Source: Parapristionchus giblindavisi (lineage: Eukaryota > Nematoda > Chromadorea > Rhabditida > Diplogasteridae). Taken from it: a stretch of 64,000 bases of DNA. A program made the position numbers and the translations under genes. Position 1 is the first letter of the stretch. Every line of letters starts with the position of its first letter. The DNA is taken from positions 62,001-126,000 of the forward strand of contig CALSFV010000233.1 in NCBI GenBank assembly GCA_943737045.1, given 5' to 3'. The notes under the pieces were generated by a model that saw only the letters and a list, made by a program, of their open reading frames with translations, did no database searches and was not told where the DNA came from. This document shows positions 34,283 through 55,500 of the stretch, piece after piece.

Positions 34283-36976
34283 ATGTTTAAAGTTGAAAGT
34301 GCCGTTCGTTCTCGTGGTATTGGTTTGATTCGTCTTCCATTCGGAGTATCCGATCATCGTTCTGGGCCTTATATGCCCAATCTTTACATTGCTGGAAATA
34401 AACTGTATCATAAGGTATATTATATGTATATGCATATATTACATGTGTAAAACACATCGTCAATCTTTGATTTTCCTCAGTTATTTGATTTAGATGAAAC
34501 AAGAAAGTGACTGGTTAATTCATTGATCAATCAGTCAATTTATACCCAACAGAAAAGAACAAAAACTTTTGTAAACTTTTAAAATATAAAGCACTTCTTT
34601 ACAAACATTTTTCCTATCTGAACAAATCAATCAATTTTACTTATTAGAAACTAATTTACAATGTCTATCTTATCTTTTTCTTTTCTCTTTATCTTTTTTC
34701 CTTTTTTTCCACATTGTAATTAATAATTGCAGACCCAATCAGTACCAGATGTTTCTCTACCGGGTCAAGAGAAACATTTCTCTGGAAATGCTCAATTGAA
34801 TCCATTCAATCATATGTTAGGAGTGTCTTCATCTCTTGATTTCGGTGACAGTTGGGGTGCAGGTTATGCACTTCATGGAGTCAATTTTATGGGTACGTCA
34901 ATCCTATTTTCTATTTTTTTTAAATTAATTTATTTGTGTATGAATCGTGTATACTAGATGAATCACACCCAGCAGAGAGAGCTTAGGAAAAGATTAAATT
35001 ATAATTTTGACTATTGTAGTTCGTGTTCTCTATCACCGATGGATTCTATTGCAAAATAACTAGTCTCACTACTTATTTTGTCATTTCTTTATTTTAAAAG
35101 GTCTTCTAGACCTTTTAAAATAAAGATTACCTATCTAAATTACCTAATTATCAATAATAAATTATCTAATAATTTAAGATTAGCTATCTAAATTACCTTT
35201 TGCGGTTGAAGGGCCTTATTTTTCTTTGAGCGAGGAAAATATCTGAAAATGAAAATATCCAATTGGCATCTTGCCACATCCTTGCAAAAAGGATTGTGAA
35301 TACTTGATCGTGTCGTGTGCACTTCCTCGTCCATCTTTCAGTGAGAGAAATGGATGTGAACCTTCACATGAAACACCAAATCACTCAAAGTAAAAACAAA
35401 ATAGGTGGTGATATTTTGTTTTCAATGCAATAGGCAATATCAGTCATTCTTTGGTCTCAATCCATGATTATGCCTTGAGGGATCTAATTGCAAATCGAAA
35501 TGGACACCCATCTGTGGGAAAGGGAAAGTTGCACATAGAAAGTATGATTGCGAGATGTGAGAAAAGAACGTGTTTGGAGATTGATTTCGCTATCCTGTGA
35601 AAGAATTGAAAACAATCTAATGACAAGGCGAAACTTTATCCCTTATTTATGGTTAGAACTTTGATACGGAAAGCGCGTTACCATTATTCCGCATTCAGAA
35701 AGTTCGAATCCAATTTCATGAATGGAGGAGAGACCGTACCTCAAAACTTCTATTATGTTGTCGGGGTATGGAAATTTCTAAAAAAAAACAGAGTACAATA
35801 GATGACTATAAAAAATGGTAATAGAGGCTTTTTCTTTAAAGGTTTGGACATGAAACGTAACTACAAACAATATGCGAATCTTCCTCATCTTGAGACTGAT
35901 GGACTACATCAACCATTTGGGAATTCATTCGTTGTTGGAGCTGAATTCGATGAGGTTAAATATGCCTCACAAGCAGTGGCATTGGATATACCGCTACCTG
36001 GGATCAATGAGGTAATTATTAACATTACATATTACATTACATTTCAACAACTTTATTGGAATGTTATTTCAGCTGGGTTGCCATTAGGGTTCTCCAGAGT
36101 CCGATCATGTCTTGCAATTTGCACGAATTGAGTACCGCTGTTAAAACATCTAGTTGTATTGTAGTAAAATATCTAAACCTATGGAATTCGTGAATTGGTG
36201 ATTTTTTCTGGTGTATAAATGGAAATGAAATTGATTAGGATAAGATCCGATTTGTGCTGAACTCTTGAATGTCCAGATAGTCGGGAAGATTTAGCTCCAG
36301 AAAAAAAAGAAGACTGGTCAGGAGCTCGAACTCGTTAAGCAATTTATGAGAATGAATGACTGTTTTCCATGAAAGAACAATCACTGATCAATATATTAGA
36401 GATATGTATATCATGATAGTTTGTTTTTATTTCTAATATATTTCAATGTTAGATACGACCGCTCACTGAACAATTTTCTCTCACGTATTATATATCTGGC
36501 TCTCATAATATAAACATGCTTTGAGCCACAATTCGATTAAAATTGGTCAATCATCTTCAACAGTGAGAGAATGTTGTTGTAGCAGTTTCAAATTATCGTT
36601 GGCTCTTAAAAGACTGAGCGCATATAAGACGATGAATATCACTGAATACTACAAAGATCAAAGATCAATCTTCAGATGTTCGATTTCGAGTTGGAAACAC
36701 TTGAAAAACGCGACGCCGGTCTCGTTGATATCTATCATTCTAGAATGAGTTTACCTATTCCTACAACCAATCAACGTGTGCCATTCAAGGTTTGAACTTT
36801 GATCTTTGATCTTTGTACTTTAATCATTGATTCAGGCTCATTTCTTCGAGCGATTCAATGATGTCGATGTAAACTTCGGTCACGTGCTTCCAAATGTAAA
36901 TCTGATGGGAGTGGATACGGATGATGTCGTTGATCAATTAGTTGTTAACAAAGCTAATCCTACTCTAGTTGGATAA
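34283..36976 (+). CDS. Five-exon gene of unknown function
   Basis: Exons 34283-34414, 34733-34892, 35842-36011, 36676-36789 and 36836-36976 join in frame to give 238 aa, starting MFKVESAVRSRGIGLIRLPF and ending NPTLVG. No signal peptide, membrane segment or low-complexity region is seen. The protein looks soluble and globular, with Gly/Pro-containing loops (PNLYIAGNKLYHK, SLDFGDSWGAGYALHG, LDIPLPGINE) and an acidic C-terminal part (VDTDDVVDQL). I do not recognise the family. Splice sites are strong, and codon content is distinctly coding compared with the surrounding introns. The 950-bp intron 2 carries a short perfect palindrome. Confidence 0.72.
35088..35124. repeat. Perfect 16-bp inverted repeat
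   Basis: TTTATTTTAAAAGGTC and GACCTTTTAAAATAAA are separated by five bases (TTCTA), inside intron 2 of the unknown gene. It could form a tight hairpin. The sequence after it (about 35125-35200) repeats ATCTAAATTACCT words. Confidence 0.75.
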
Positions 36977-37706
36977 AACTGAAATCCCTTTGTATTCATT
37001 AAGTAAATGTACTTAGTTATTTAAATATTATATTAAGTACTTTTCAAGTTACTGTATTTAATACTGTATAGATCGTTTTTAATGTATGCTATAAGCAATA
37101 TTTTTCGTTACATTGTGCAATATTCAGTCATTATATCAAACGCATTTTCTAGCTTTATTCGGGTTGTAATAAGTTCCTCATTGCTATATTGATCGAATTG
37201 ATAATCAATAAATCATTAAATATGTTGTTTGAGTATGGAAATACATAGAGGGGGAGGTTGAATAATAAGAAAAGCATCTGGCTGAATTCTTTTACCCTAC
37301 GCACTATTTCATCCCCTTCTTCTATTCTTCTTTTCTCTCCCATGTTGTAAGACTCATTTGATCCACAATATCTCTCTACCTCTCTTTCTTCTCCCTCTCC
37401 CTACTTCCCTACTCTCCTTCTCCCTCTCCCTCTCCCTACTCCCTTCCCTCTCCCTCTCCTCACCAAGTCCTATTCCCTATCCCCTTCCAAACTTTACACT
37501 TGCCTCAACCCCCGTGGGTGGAGTCTCTTCCTCTATATCTCTGTCTCTCTTTGATTCCTCTACTCTCTCATCTCTCCTCCCTCCTCTCTCTGCCTCTCTC
37601 TTCACCTCCTCTCGCCCTCTCATCCTCCTCCTCCTTCAACTTTTCTCTTCTATATTTCTCTTCTTAAGTCCTCCTCTCCATTGCTGAGGCATCAATTGCA
37701 TCTACA
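36977..37706. other. Upstream region of pat-10 with a long pyrimidine tract
   Basis: Positions about 37370-37680 on the plus strand are dominated by CTCTCC, CCTCC and TCTCT, ending some 25 bp before the ATG. This is probably part of the pat-10 promoter or 5' UTR. The minus-strand complement is purine-rich. No other gene is seen. Confidence 0.5.
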
Positions 37707-39112
37707 ATGGTGAGCATTTCCTTCCTCTCATATTATTATTTTATATTTATATATTACATTTAATAATGCTTCATGCCATATTAGACGATAGTACTATAGT
37801 ATAACCATGGTCTAAATATAACTTATTTTTCCAAATCTTAGGATTACGGTAGCTCTAATTACCCGTTTAATAAATCGATAATTTGTAGGCTGAAGATATC
37901 GAAGAGATTCTCGCTGAGATCGACGGCTCCCAAATTGAGGGTAAGATATTATTGATTGATTAGCTGAATGAAATCGTTGATCGATATAGCTACCGTAGTC
38001 TAAATGTTTTCGTGTTAAGAGTACCAGAAGTTCTTCGATGCCTTCGATAGAGGAAAGCAGGGATACATCATGGCCACCCAGATCGGTCAAATCATGCATG
38101 GTATGGAGCAGGATTTCGATGAGAAGGTACCGTAATCCAATCATTTTCCATCTAAGACCATATCATTGAAGCGTTTGTTGATTATCTTTAAAGAGTTCTT
38201 GAAAATTATTAGGCCCGCATTTTTGTTCCTCTCGTCTCTCTAGTTCTATCTATTTCTTTTTGTAACACAGAACAACTGTTCTTGCCGCTCATAGTAACTT
38301 TGAACAAAACAGAAGTAACTTAACAAAAGGTAATTCGAATCCTCTCATATCATTTGATAATTACAATAATATCATTCTGAATCAATCAATATTCGCATCT
38401 GTTTCTTTATCATTCAATTCCTCCTCCTCCGTCTTTAGTGTAATATTCCGAGACAGATCCTTCTCTCATCTTTTCTCTGCACTCTCTCATATCCTCATAC
38501 TATCTCACCTTCTCTAACTCTTCTCACTACTTTTCCATGAATCTACTAGAGGGCATTTATATTTATGATCGGAAACACTTGACATAAATCAATTGATCAA
38601 TCCTACTGTCATATGAAATAGATCAACATTCCATAACCGTATCCGTCATTTAGACCCTCCGTAAGCTCATCCGTAAATTCGACGCTGACGGTTCCGGAAA
38701 GCTCGAGTTCGACGAATTCTGCGCTCTTGTGTACACCGTAGCCAACACTGTCGACAAGGAAACTCTTCAAAAGGAATTGAGGGAAGCTTTCCGACTCTTC
38801 GACAAGGAGGTTAGATCAAACCCGTCTGACCTATGCCTAATCAATCATATCTATTCAGGGTAACGGATACATCTCACGACCGACCCTGAAGGCTCTTCTC
38901 AAAGAAATCGCCGATGACTTGACCGATGCTCAATTGGATGAAGCCGTAGACGAAATCGATGAGGACGGCTCAGGAAAGATCGAGTTCGAAGGTACGGTAC
39001 TTCTTGGTTACGGTACATCTGAGCATTATCTCATTTGGGTTACGGTATATTATGGTATTATCATGAATTGATTTCAGAGTTCTGGGAGCTCATGGCCGGA
39101 GAATCCGATTAA
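37707..39112 (+). CDS. pat-10: Troponin C, body-wall muscle type
   Basis: Six exons (37707-37709, 37889-37940, 38020-38126, 38654-38809, 38859-38991, 39078-39112) encode 161 aa, the same length as C. elegans PAT-10/TNC-1 and nearly identical to it (AEDIEEILAEIDGSQIEEYQ at the N-terminus, LMAGESD at the end). Exon 1 is just the ATG, followed directly by a GTGAGC donor. Four EF-hand positions are present. The first (DRGKQGYIMATQ) lacks most ligands. The second (DADGSGKLEFDE) and fourth (DEDGSGKIEFEE) have full canonical Ca2+ loops. The third (DKEGNGYISRPT) has a Thr at position 12. It binds calcium in the troponin complex on thin filaments and permits contraction. Codon use is more biased to C-ending codons than in neighbouring genes, as expected of a highly expressed gene. 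AATAAA is at 39133. Confidence 0.96.
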
Positions 39113-40267
39113 ACTATCCACTACTTCTCATTAATAAACTTCTAACGTGTATATAACACAGTAAGTTACACTTTTACTTATGAATAGTATCACCTCATGG
39201 AAATACAAAAAAATGGTAACTAATCGATATTCTATTACAGCACCGTCTCCTCGCAACCGTACTACCGTCTAGTAATGAGGACTACTATACCGTAATCCAC
39301 GATTTCCAAATAATGTTTTTTTTGTCTCGCTTCAATCACTAAATTGTTCTCCAAACATTTGAGAAGTAATGAATAAAGACTTTCTCTCTTGTATTATCGA
39401 TTTGTTTATGTAATACAGTAATGACAACAACATCAAAATAACCTGATCAAAGGTACTATGGAAAATAGATAATCAGATGTTCAACTTACACAATTCTTTT
39501 ATACACAAGTTAGAATAGTCAGCTGTATCTAAAGATCTTCTTCAGATGAAACGATTTGACAGGGAAAGTGCAGAACATTCTATTAATTTGATTTCTCAAT
39601 GTCACTATTTATAAAGGAGATCAATCACTCCCGCCTTCTATCCTTCTATAACAAATAACATAGTCTATTCATTGATCATTTGATTAATTATACATTCTAT
39701 GTCAAAACAATGTTCTCACGTAGGTCGAGAGTAAATTAAATGAGTGTGAAATGGAGAGACAATTTTGGTATAGGAACACAATTTCATCACCCCACATTTA
39801 TATATGTTTCACACCGAACATATCAAGGGACTCAGGCAAATGGACCAATCCTCCTTCTCCATTCAAGAAAGAACTAATTCATATCATATCATAGCACATT
39901 CACCTTTTTGTATCATAATGCACCTGTGGTCATATATCAATCGATTCACTATTGTATTCGAAGGTCCATAAAGGATGCTTATTACTCTTCAATATTCGTC
40001 ATTCTATTAATTCATCCTTTATCGTCTGTGTATGTGTGAAATGAATAAACCATCGGAAGCAGTGAACAACGATCACAAGAATACAAGTCAACAAGTATTT
40101 ATCATTCATAACAAAGGAAGAATCAATAATATCACAGTCATTGGAGGTCATCGCCTATTGGGAGACAAAGATGGGTAATAAATCGGGGGTCAGGGAACAG
40201 TAAGTGGTTAGTAGGTAATGGGTAACCTCGATGGTACGGGGTTAACCATCGCGGGATACAGGGTTAC
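39113..40267. other. Convergent intergenic region
   Basis: Lies between the 3' ends of pat-10 and the DUS2 gene. It contains AATAAA at 39133 and near 39371, and GGTTAACC-type words near 40210-40270. No open frame of note. Confidence 0.5.
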
Positions 40268-48339
<8,072 letters not shown>

Positions 48340-49507
48340 CACTATCAATCTATCCTATATTACTGTATCTATCAATGTGTCAGAAATACGATTCCCGTCA
48401 CGAACGTTGAACAAAACGAATCATGTGACAAGAGAACAATAAATGAAAGTTTATCGAATGATTAGTGAATTTGAGAACTGTTACAAGTAATGATGGTTAT
48501 AATTGTATTGTGGCTAATGAATGACTAAAAAGCATAGGTGGGCACTTGAAAACGAATTCTTTTTGCACACAGCCTTGCCTTTCCTTGCGGGGCCTTGCGC
48601 ATAGCTTTGCCTAGCAAAAATTGGAAAATTTCCAGTCAAATCTATAAAAAAATGGACATGCCCATAGCCTTGCCTTACAATTTCCCGGCTTGCGCACAGC
48701 CTTTCCCCCAGCGTGCCCATCCATGCTAAAAAGATCCAAACCGAAAGAAACAAAGAAAGAAAGAAAAATAATTGAAAGTATTATAAGCAGACGATGTATT
48801 AGTATAGTCGAATTTGATATATCCATGAGTACAGTACATCAATCAATCAATAATCTTATCTGAATATCGATCGAAAGACCATCCTGTGATCGCTACCGTA
48901 CACAAGGAAAAGATAACACACTAGATGGATACGGTAATCGATCGGGTATACTGTACATACCGTATACGAAATGAGTCGAGGAGAGCACGAAACTAATGCA
49001 CACATACAGATATAGATAGATATACACACAATAATCGTTCATGAGAATGAAAAAAAGACAGATGGGGTTAACATCCAATCAATACAAAGACCAGATCAAA
49101 AAAACTGAGTAGAGATGGTCAAATTTATGGAACTATGTTAATGAGGGGGCGGAGCTATAAGGGGTGGAGCTAAGTGATACAGGGTCAGAGACTAAAAGTA
49201 AACACGTGATGAAAGCGTAATCTGTTCATGGCTCTATGGACATATAAATAAAATATCATACAATATATATATACTAAGTAAAAGATACTTGATGATAATG
49301 AATACATATGCATATACAAAACTTACATAATTGAACAATAGTAAAATACAAAGTGTACAAAGTGTAAAACATACAATAAATGGTCGAAAATAGATGAAAA
49401 AAGACAAAAGAGAAAGGCAGGCGAGTATGGAGGAAAGAGCAGCTACAGTATGATGATATATGAATGATTATCGATTATTTCTAACTACAGTATGATGGAA
49501 TGGTAGA
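48340..49507. other. Intergenic region between DUS2 and the RanBPM gene
   Basis: Holds a hAT-type MITE (48533-48725). The remainder is AT-rich with no open frame of note and is probably the DUS2 promoter and the RanBPM 3' UTR. Confidence 0.5.
48533..48725. mobile_element. hAT-type MITE, 193 bp, copy 1
   Basis: Begins CATAGGTGGGC and ends GCCCATCCATG, flanked by an exact 8-bp duplication CTAAAAAG (48525-48532 and 48726-48733). Internally it repeats GCGCATAGCCTTGCCT and CAGCCTTGCC words. It is the same family and the same length as the copy at 60916. Confidence 0.88.
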
Positions 49508-52500
49508 TCATAGTAGATAGTGTACAACGGGGTCAGATAGACGACGGAGTAAACGATCAATATAACGATGTGATTCAATTACTGTACGTGGAGTTGGAGA
49601 AATGGGCGGAGTCTCATCATTATTCATACCAGTAGATGAAGAATCATCATGATGACGTCGACGTCGTTTAGGGGTCAGAGTTGAAGGGGTCAAATGACGA
49701 CCACGACGACGTCGTTGCTGCAAATAACTCTTTGATACATCAGCTACCTCAAAATCTATACTCCATATATCGAACAAAATACTTTTTAACAATACAACCA
49801 ACCATCGCATCCCCCCATTGTAAAACGGTAGTTAGTTCAGCGGATACGATGATAGATACCGTATCCTACAGTACCTGTAAATGCTGCACTCTCCTCTCGT
49901 CCCGTCATACTCGAGCTGAATGATCATCTCCTTCATCCATTCTCTCAGCTGCATCATGAAAGACATCAGCTCCATCTTCAGGGATCGCCTACAGTAATCA
50001 ATCAATAATGATACATTCCAAGCAATCTTTTTTTTTGAAATCCTTTCTCTTGTTATCAATATTTGTCTCGTTTCGTGCATGTGCACGCTGATAAAACAGT
50101 TAACCAATAATAAAGCATGATCATAGCCCTTAAAATATCTACTAGATAAATGACCAACATGTTCATCAACAGCACTTTCTCCATCATGATCATCATCTGA
50201 TCTATTCTTTGATCTTCTTTTCTCTTCTAAATCTCTTTTCATTTGTTCCAACATCTCCTCCATTCGTATCTGTAATTAGAAGTCATTTCAAGTTCAAGTC
50301 TGTCATTCCATTCTCTAGTCTCTCTAACCAGTCACATTCGTGTTTCTCACTAACGAGATCAATTCAATCTTCAAACGACATCAATCCTAACTGCACGAAT
50401 ATTTTGAATGCGTAGCAAAACAAAAACAAAACAGTTATATCAAACTGGATATTTTTTTAAAACACGGCAAACATTTGCGTGTCAGATTGACGAGACTTTA
50501 GTTCCCCGGGCAAAATTAACTCTAAGAATGTATAGCATCAGAAATTATAAAATTATCGATTATATGTACCTGCATTTGATCAGGTTGTACTCCAGATTCT
50601 TCTAGAATCTTTCTTATTTCTTCTCTCATCTTCTTCTCTTCTCTCTTCATTTTCTTCATCATCTTCTTCTTATTCTCATTATCTCCATTACCATTCTCAC
50701 TCAATCCATCCATTCCATCCTCCTTCCTCATTTCATCTCCTACCTTCTGGAACATCCTGCAATCATACCGTAATCAATCAATCAATCAATAAGCCAAAGA
50801 GTACCGTACCTTCGTCTCTTCTTATTCGATTTCTTCACAATATTCTGTGCTATATAATCTTCCTTATCACTTAGATATCCTATACTTTTCTCCGTTTTCT
50901 TCTTATCTTTTATTGTATATCGATCACGTTTGAAGATCATTCCTTCCAAATCAATGAATGGAGCCGTTGGATTGCCCATCTTAATGTATATTATAGATAT
51001 AATAGTATCCTTGGATGTTTTGTGACGAATCAACGCATGTGCGAGGAAAAAGGAGACTAGTAAACAAATAGAAACATGAATTCACACGCTTCAATTCGGT
51101 TTCATCTATGCGAGAAGTACTACATACTTTTATACTTTCGAAGTACTGACAATTCTAATATAGAGAAATAAGCAATATTAAGAAGAGGAGAACTCATATT
51201 GTCACGACTACTAAGCATAAAATGAATAAAATATAATTCTAGTACAGAAAAGTAGACTAAGAATAAATAAATACCTTCATGAGATTAATTTTCTCTTGTC
51301 TAGCCATTCTCTCCAATTTGGCCAATTTAGACTCTATACGTTGACCTCCTTCGAATCCTATAATCAAACATATTAATATTAATAATTATTAATAATTGAA
51401 TTTATACAATTAATCAAATCATCTATGAAGTGTCAACATATGTGAATGACACAATGAAACTACCATCTCATAAGTATTGATTCTTATGCATAACAATACA
51501 GATTCAATGAATAACTGATTGGTTGAATCAATAATTCGTTTGTTGAATCAATAATTCCTTGTTTCAATCAATCAATAATTGATTGATTCAATCGATATGA
51601 GATCATCATAATTCACTTACTCACGATAGATACATTGAGATGATGTGCAAGTCTTCTCAATCTTATTTCACTCATCGATTCATGATTCTTCCAATCACGA
51701 ACACGATCACATCCTGCCAATTCCAGTACCTCCTGTAAATAATATAATAATAATTAAAACAATATAATTTATGAACATTCTTGTTTTCATAATAACAATG
51801 ACCACAATGTGCATTGAAACATGCAATTGTTAAGATCGATCATATCTTTACATCGTATCATTATAATAGTTATTTTGTAAGAAGAAGTGATCAGACACAA
51901 AAGGAAGATAATAAACGATATGAGAGCAGATACCGTACCATGGCTTCTCTAGCAATTGATGGATTCTCTTTGTAGATAGCTTTCAATTCCTTATTCAACA
52001 CTTGTCCTTCCTTGATCAATGAATTGTACAATGTGTTTGATCGATGTTCTTGTGTCTGCAATTATCGATTGACCATAGATCAGCAATCAATAATCCACTC
52101 ACTCTCGTGAATCCACATCGATTTCTTCGTCCATCTTCATAATCACACAGATTCATCGCTGCAATAGTCAACTATGAGGGATATTGTAAGACTGAGGAAT
52201 ATTGTAATATCTCTAAGAGTACTGTAATCAATGGTTATACTGTATGGATAGATAACAAACCAGCAGCAGGTTCCTCTCTAACAATAGATGGTCCCTTCAT
52301 CGTCAACGTCGTCATCTCTTTCTGGTCTCCTTTCGACGATGACGTCATCGGTATTCCGACTGTTCCATTTCGTCCCTCACTATGTAAACGAATTGAACGA
52401 GAATGACGAACGGATGAAGTGGAATGACCTACAATGGGAAATAGATTTGACTCTAATATCGTTTCATCATTGGCAATCACGGAGTTACACTATTTCTCGC

Positions 52501-55500
52501 GAACGAGATACACGAAAGTAGCTGGTTCTCAAAACAACCTATCTATCCTATAATATAACAGCCAATTCAACATGATATCTTGATAAAATGAATAAATAAA
52601 TAAATAACAGACTCTTTCCATTCTTGATCATACTTCCTCCTCCACTCATCATAATCATCTCATCTCCTCTTCCTTTCATTCTATCTCGTCCTCTTTGTGA
52701 TCCTCTTCTCATTCCTCTTCCAGATGATGTCGATGGACCCACTACATCAGTCATCGAATCCCCTCTATGAGTAGATGATGATATACTTCCATTCTTTGAT
52801 GATGATGGACCATCCAATGGGGCTGATGAAGACGACTACAAGTGAATGAGATCACATAAGAATGTTCAATGGGATACTTTGATCATTTCATCTTTCTCAT
52901 ATCAATGAACAAATAATATTCAATAGTACCCATATGAGTTTATTTAACGTTTTGTATGAATTAGTGAAAATGTTGTACACATTGTGTATAACTGTTCTAT
53001 GCATGCGTATTACGTAAAAGTTCATGGTAACCTACAATGAAGTGTGGTGGATTGGTGGTCGTAGATGTATCGAGTGTTGAATCCATGGCAGGAGTCAATG
53101 GAGATGCTTCCGTTGATGATGATCTACCTTCTATTAGAAGTGATGATGATGATGATTCATCTAATATTGGAGCATCTATCTGTAAATACTCTAATTACAA
53201 TAATATTATGCGATAATAATACTATATTATACATGATTTCATTCAATGCTGACAATATCGTGACCACACAGAAGAGTATATGTGTTATCACTAATACTAT
53301 CTGTCTCCGTACCCAGTGAAAATGAAAGCGTTTCAAACATACATGGGCGGGCATTGCCGCTGGAAATGAAAATCGGGTGGGTCGGGTGCCAAAATCGGGT
53401 AGGTTTGACAGAAAAATTTCATTTTCGAGTGAATTTTGCCAAATCGTTTTCAATTTTCGGTGAATTTTGGCTAAATCGGGTGGGTTTGGTGCCAAAATCG
53501 GGTGGGTATTGTCGCTAGCGGCAATGCCGCCTACGTATGGTTTCAAAAACATCCCTCGAAAAAGTCAGAAACTCATGCACCACCCAATATAATCTCTCAA
53601 GATCTTTCACTGTTTTCATATACGCTATAGCCTACACCGACTACAGTATCCATATACAGTAACCCATCGTACCTCCATCGCATCATCATTATCATCATGA
53701 TCTTTACTAGATCCCTGTACTCCTCTTTCATCAATTCGTGTAGTTCGTCTTCGTGGAGGAGGTCCTCCAGTATCCAAACACACCGGACGAGATGAACAAT
53801 TCTGATAAATCAATCAATAAATCAATATTGTTTCAATTGTAAGCTATCAGTCATAACGACATTACATGGATAATAAATATTAACTAATTTAAAGAGGTTC
53901 TAAATTTGCTCTATACAGCCTTTGGCTTCACAATACCCTCGATGAAGGTGATCGTGAAATGGAGAGCTACACCAGACCAACCCCTCAAATTCGCGTTTCA
54001 CCCCCCCCTTTATCACTGATGAAGGAAGTAGTGTCACGATTCTAACCATGTATCAGTATGACTATATGAATATAATGTACCTCATCATCATCTTCCTCAA
54101 CAACTTTCACTCCACTTGATCTTCTCTTATGAGGTCGTGATGGAGATACTCCTATTGAATGAGATGATGATATTGTAGAGATTGGGTCATCAACTCCTCC
54201 TCCTCCTCCCTCACTACGACCACTACTACTCACTAATGGACCTGAAAGAGGATTACTGTAGGAATGATTACTACTGTATTTATCATAGATATAACAACTA
54301 TGGAGCTGGATCAAATGCGTACAATGCAGACATCATCTATACTAAAATTATAATCAACAATCATCCAGCGTTGAAGTTTTTTTACATTTAAAAGATAGCT
54401 AACGATAGATATGCGCAAGTAAAATAAAATATTGTGTAATAATATGAAGAAACAGTCCCCATCTTCGGGACAACTCGATAAAATACTATCACCCTCATTT
54501 CGCCAAGGATACTTCCATTAAAAAATCGATATTTCTCATACCTACAGTACTCGTAACATTCTCGATCTCTTACCAGATGGTGGATAGGATGCAGACATGG
54601 GAGCGGTCGTATGACCACTTCCTCCTCCAATAGGACTGATTACTGTAGCTGCTCCATTTGTAGATGATGAACGAGCTGATGAAGGAGTACGAAAGGATCC
54701 ATCCATTGGAGTATCCTATAATCAAGAACTATGTATCGAACCATTTATCAAATATTAGACAGTATTGGATAATAATGAAACCATAAATCCATTGGTTATA
54801 GAACTTTCAATCAAAAATACACTTTAAACATTTTTTAAGGTCAACCAAGTCATTTCTAATGGTTTTGTTCAACAACAACTGCTACTCTTTTCGTTCACTA
54901 TATATCATCATCATCTCTCATCTCTTACCTCTCCTTCTTTTCCATGAGATGCACTCATACTGCACCCATTTCCCTCCTTACTCACTCCATTCTTTCGACT
55001 GTGATGACGGTGAGGCTGCAATTATCGATTGATTTCACTGATAGAGGAATACCGTATTGTATTCACAGACTACAGTATCCATAAGAAAGGGGTCAGACTA
55101 CAGTATGCATTACCGGTTTGATGAAGTGTATCATCTTCTCAGCGAATCTCTGTACACGAATGTCGAATGCGAGAACACGATTTGAGGCGAGGAGACCCTA
55201 ATATAATCAATTTAAATTTAATTTGAGAAGAAGACCTTGAGTACAGGGAATATATTAAACTGTTATAATATAATATTTAGGTTCGAATGAGAACGATAAA
55301 TCAATACGTACACGCGTGCCTCCTGTACACCAATTTTTTTTTAAAGGACTACGAGCCAATGACAATGCTAAAATTAATATTTGTAGTTGCTTTCTAAAAG
55401 CAACTATAAGATGCTATTTTCTCTTTAATTATACCCAATGCTCATTTGGCTTGTGTGGATAGGATTATTGTAACACGGCATTAACTATAAGATGATCAGA

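Noticed and set aside
37358..37687. 109-aa Leu/Ser/Pro-rich frame before pat-10
   Set aside because: It is a translation of a polypyrimidine tract; the conserved pat-10 start lies just downstream.
48514..48826. Minus-strand frames of 79 and 71 aa
   Set aside because: They lie across the hAT-type MITE, and a similar frame occurs in its second copy at 60892-61080, so they come from the repeat.
52288..52521. Plus-strand Ser-rich frame and neighbouring frames at 53065, 54182 and 50209
   Set aside because: They are antisense to RanBPM exons that are supported by splice phase and domain order.
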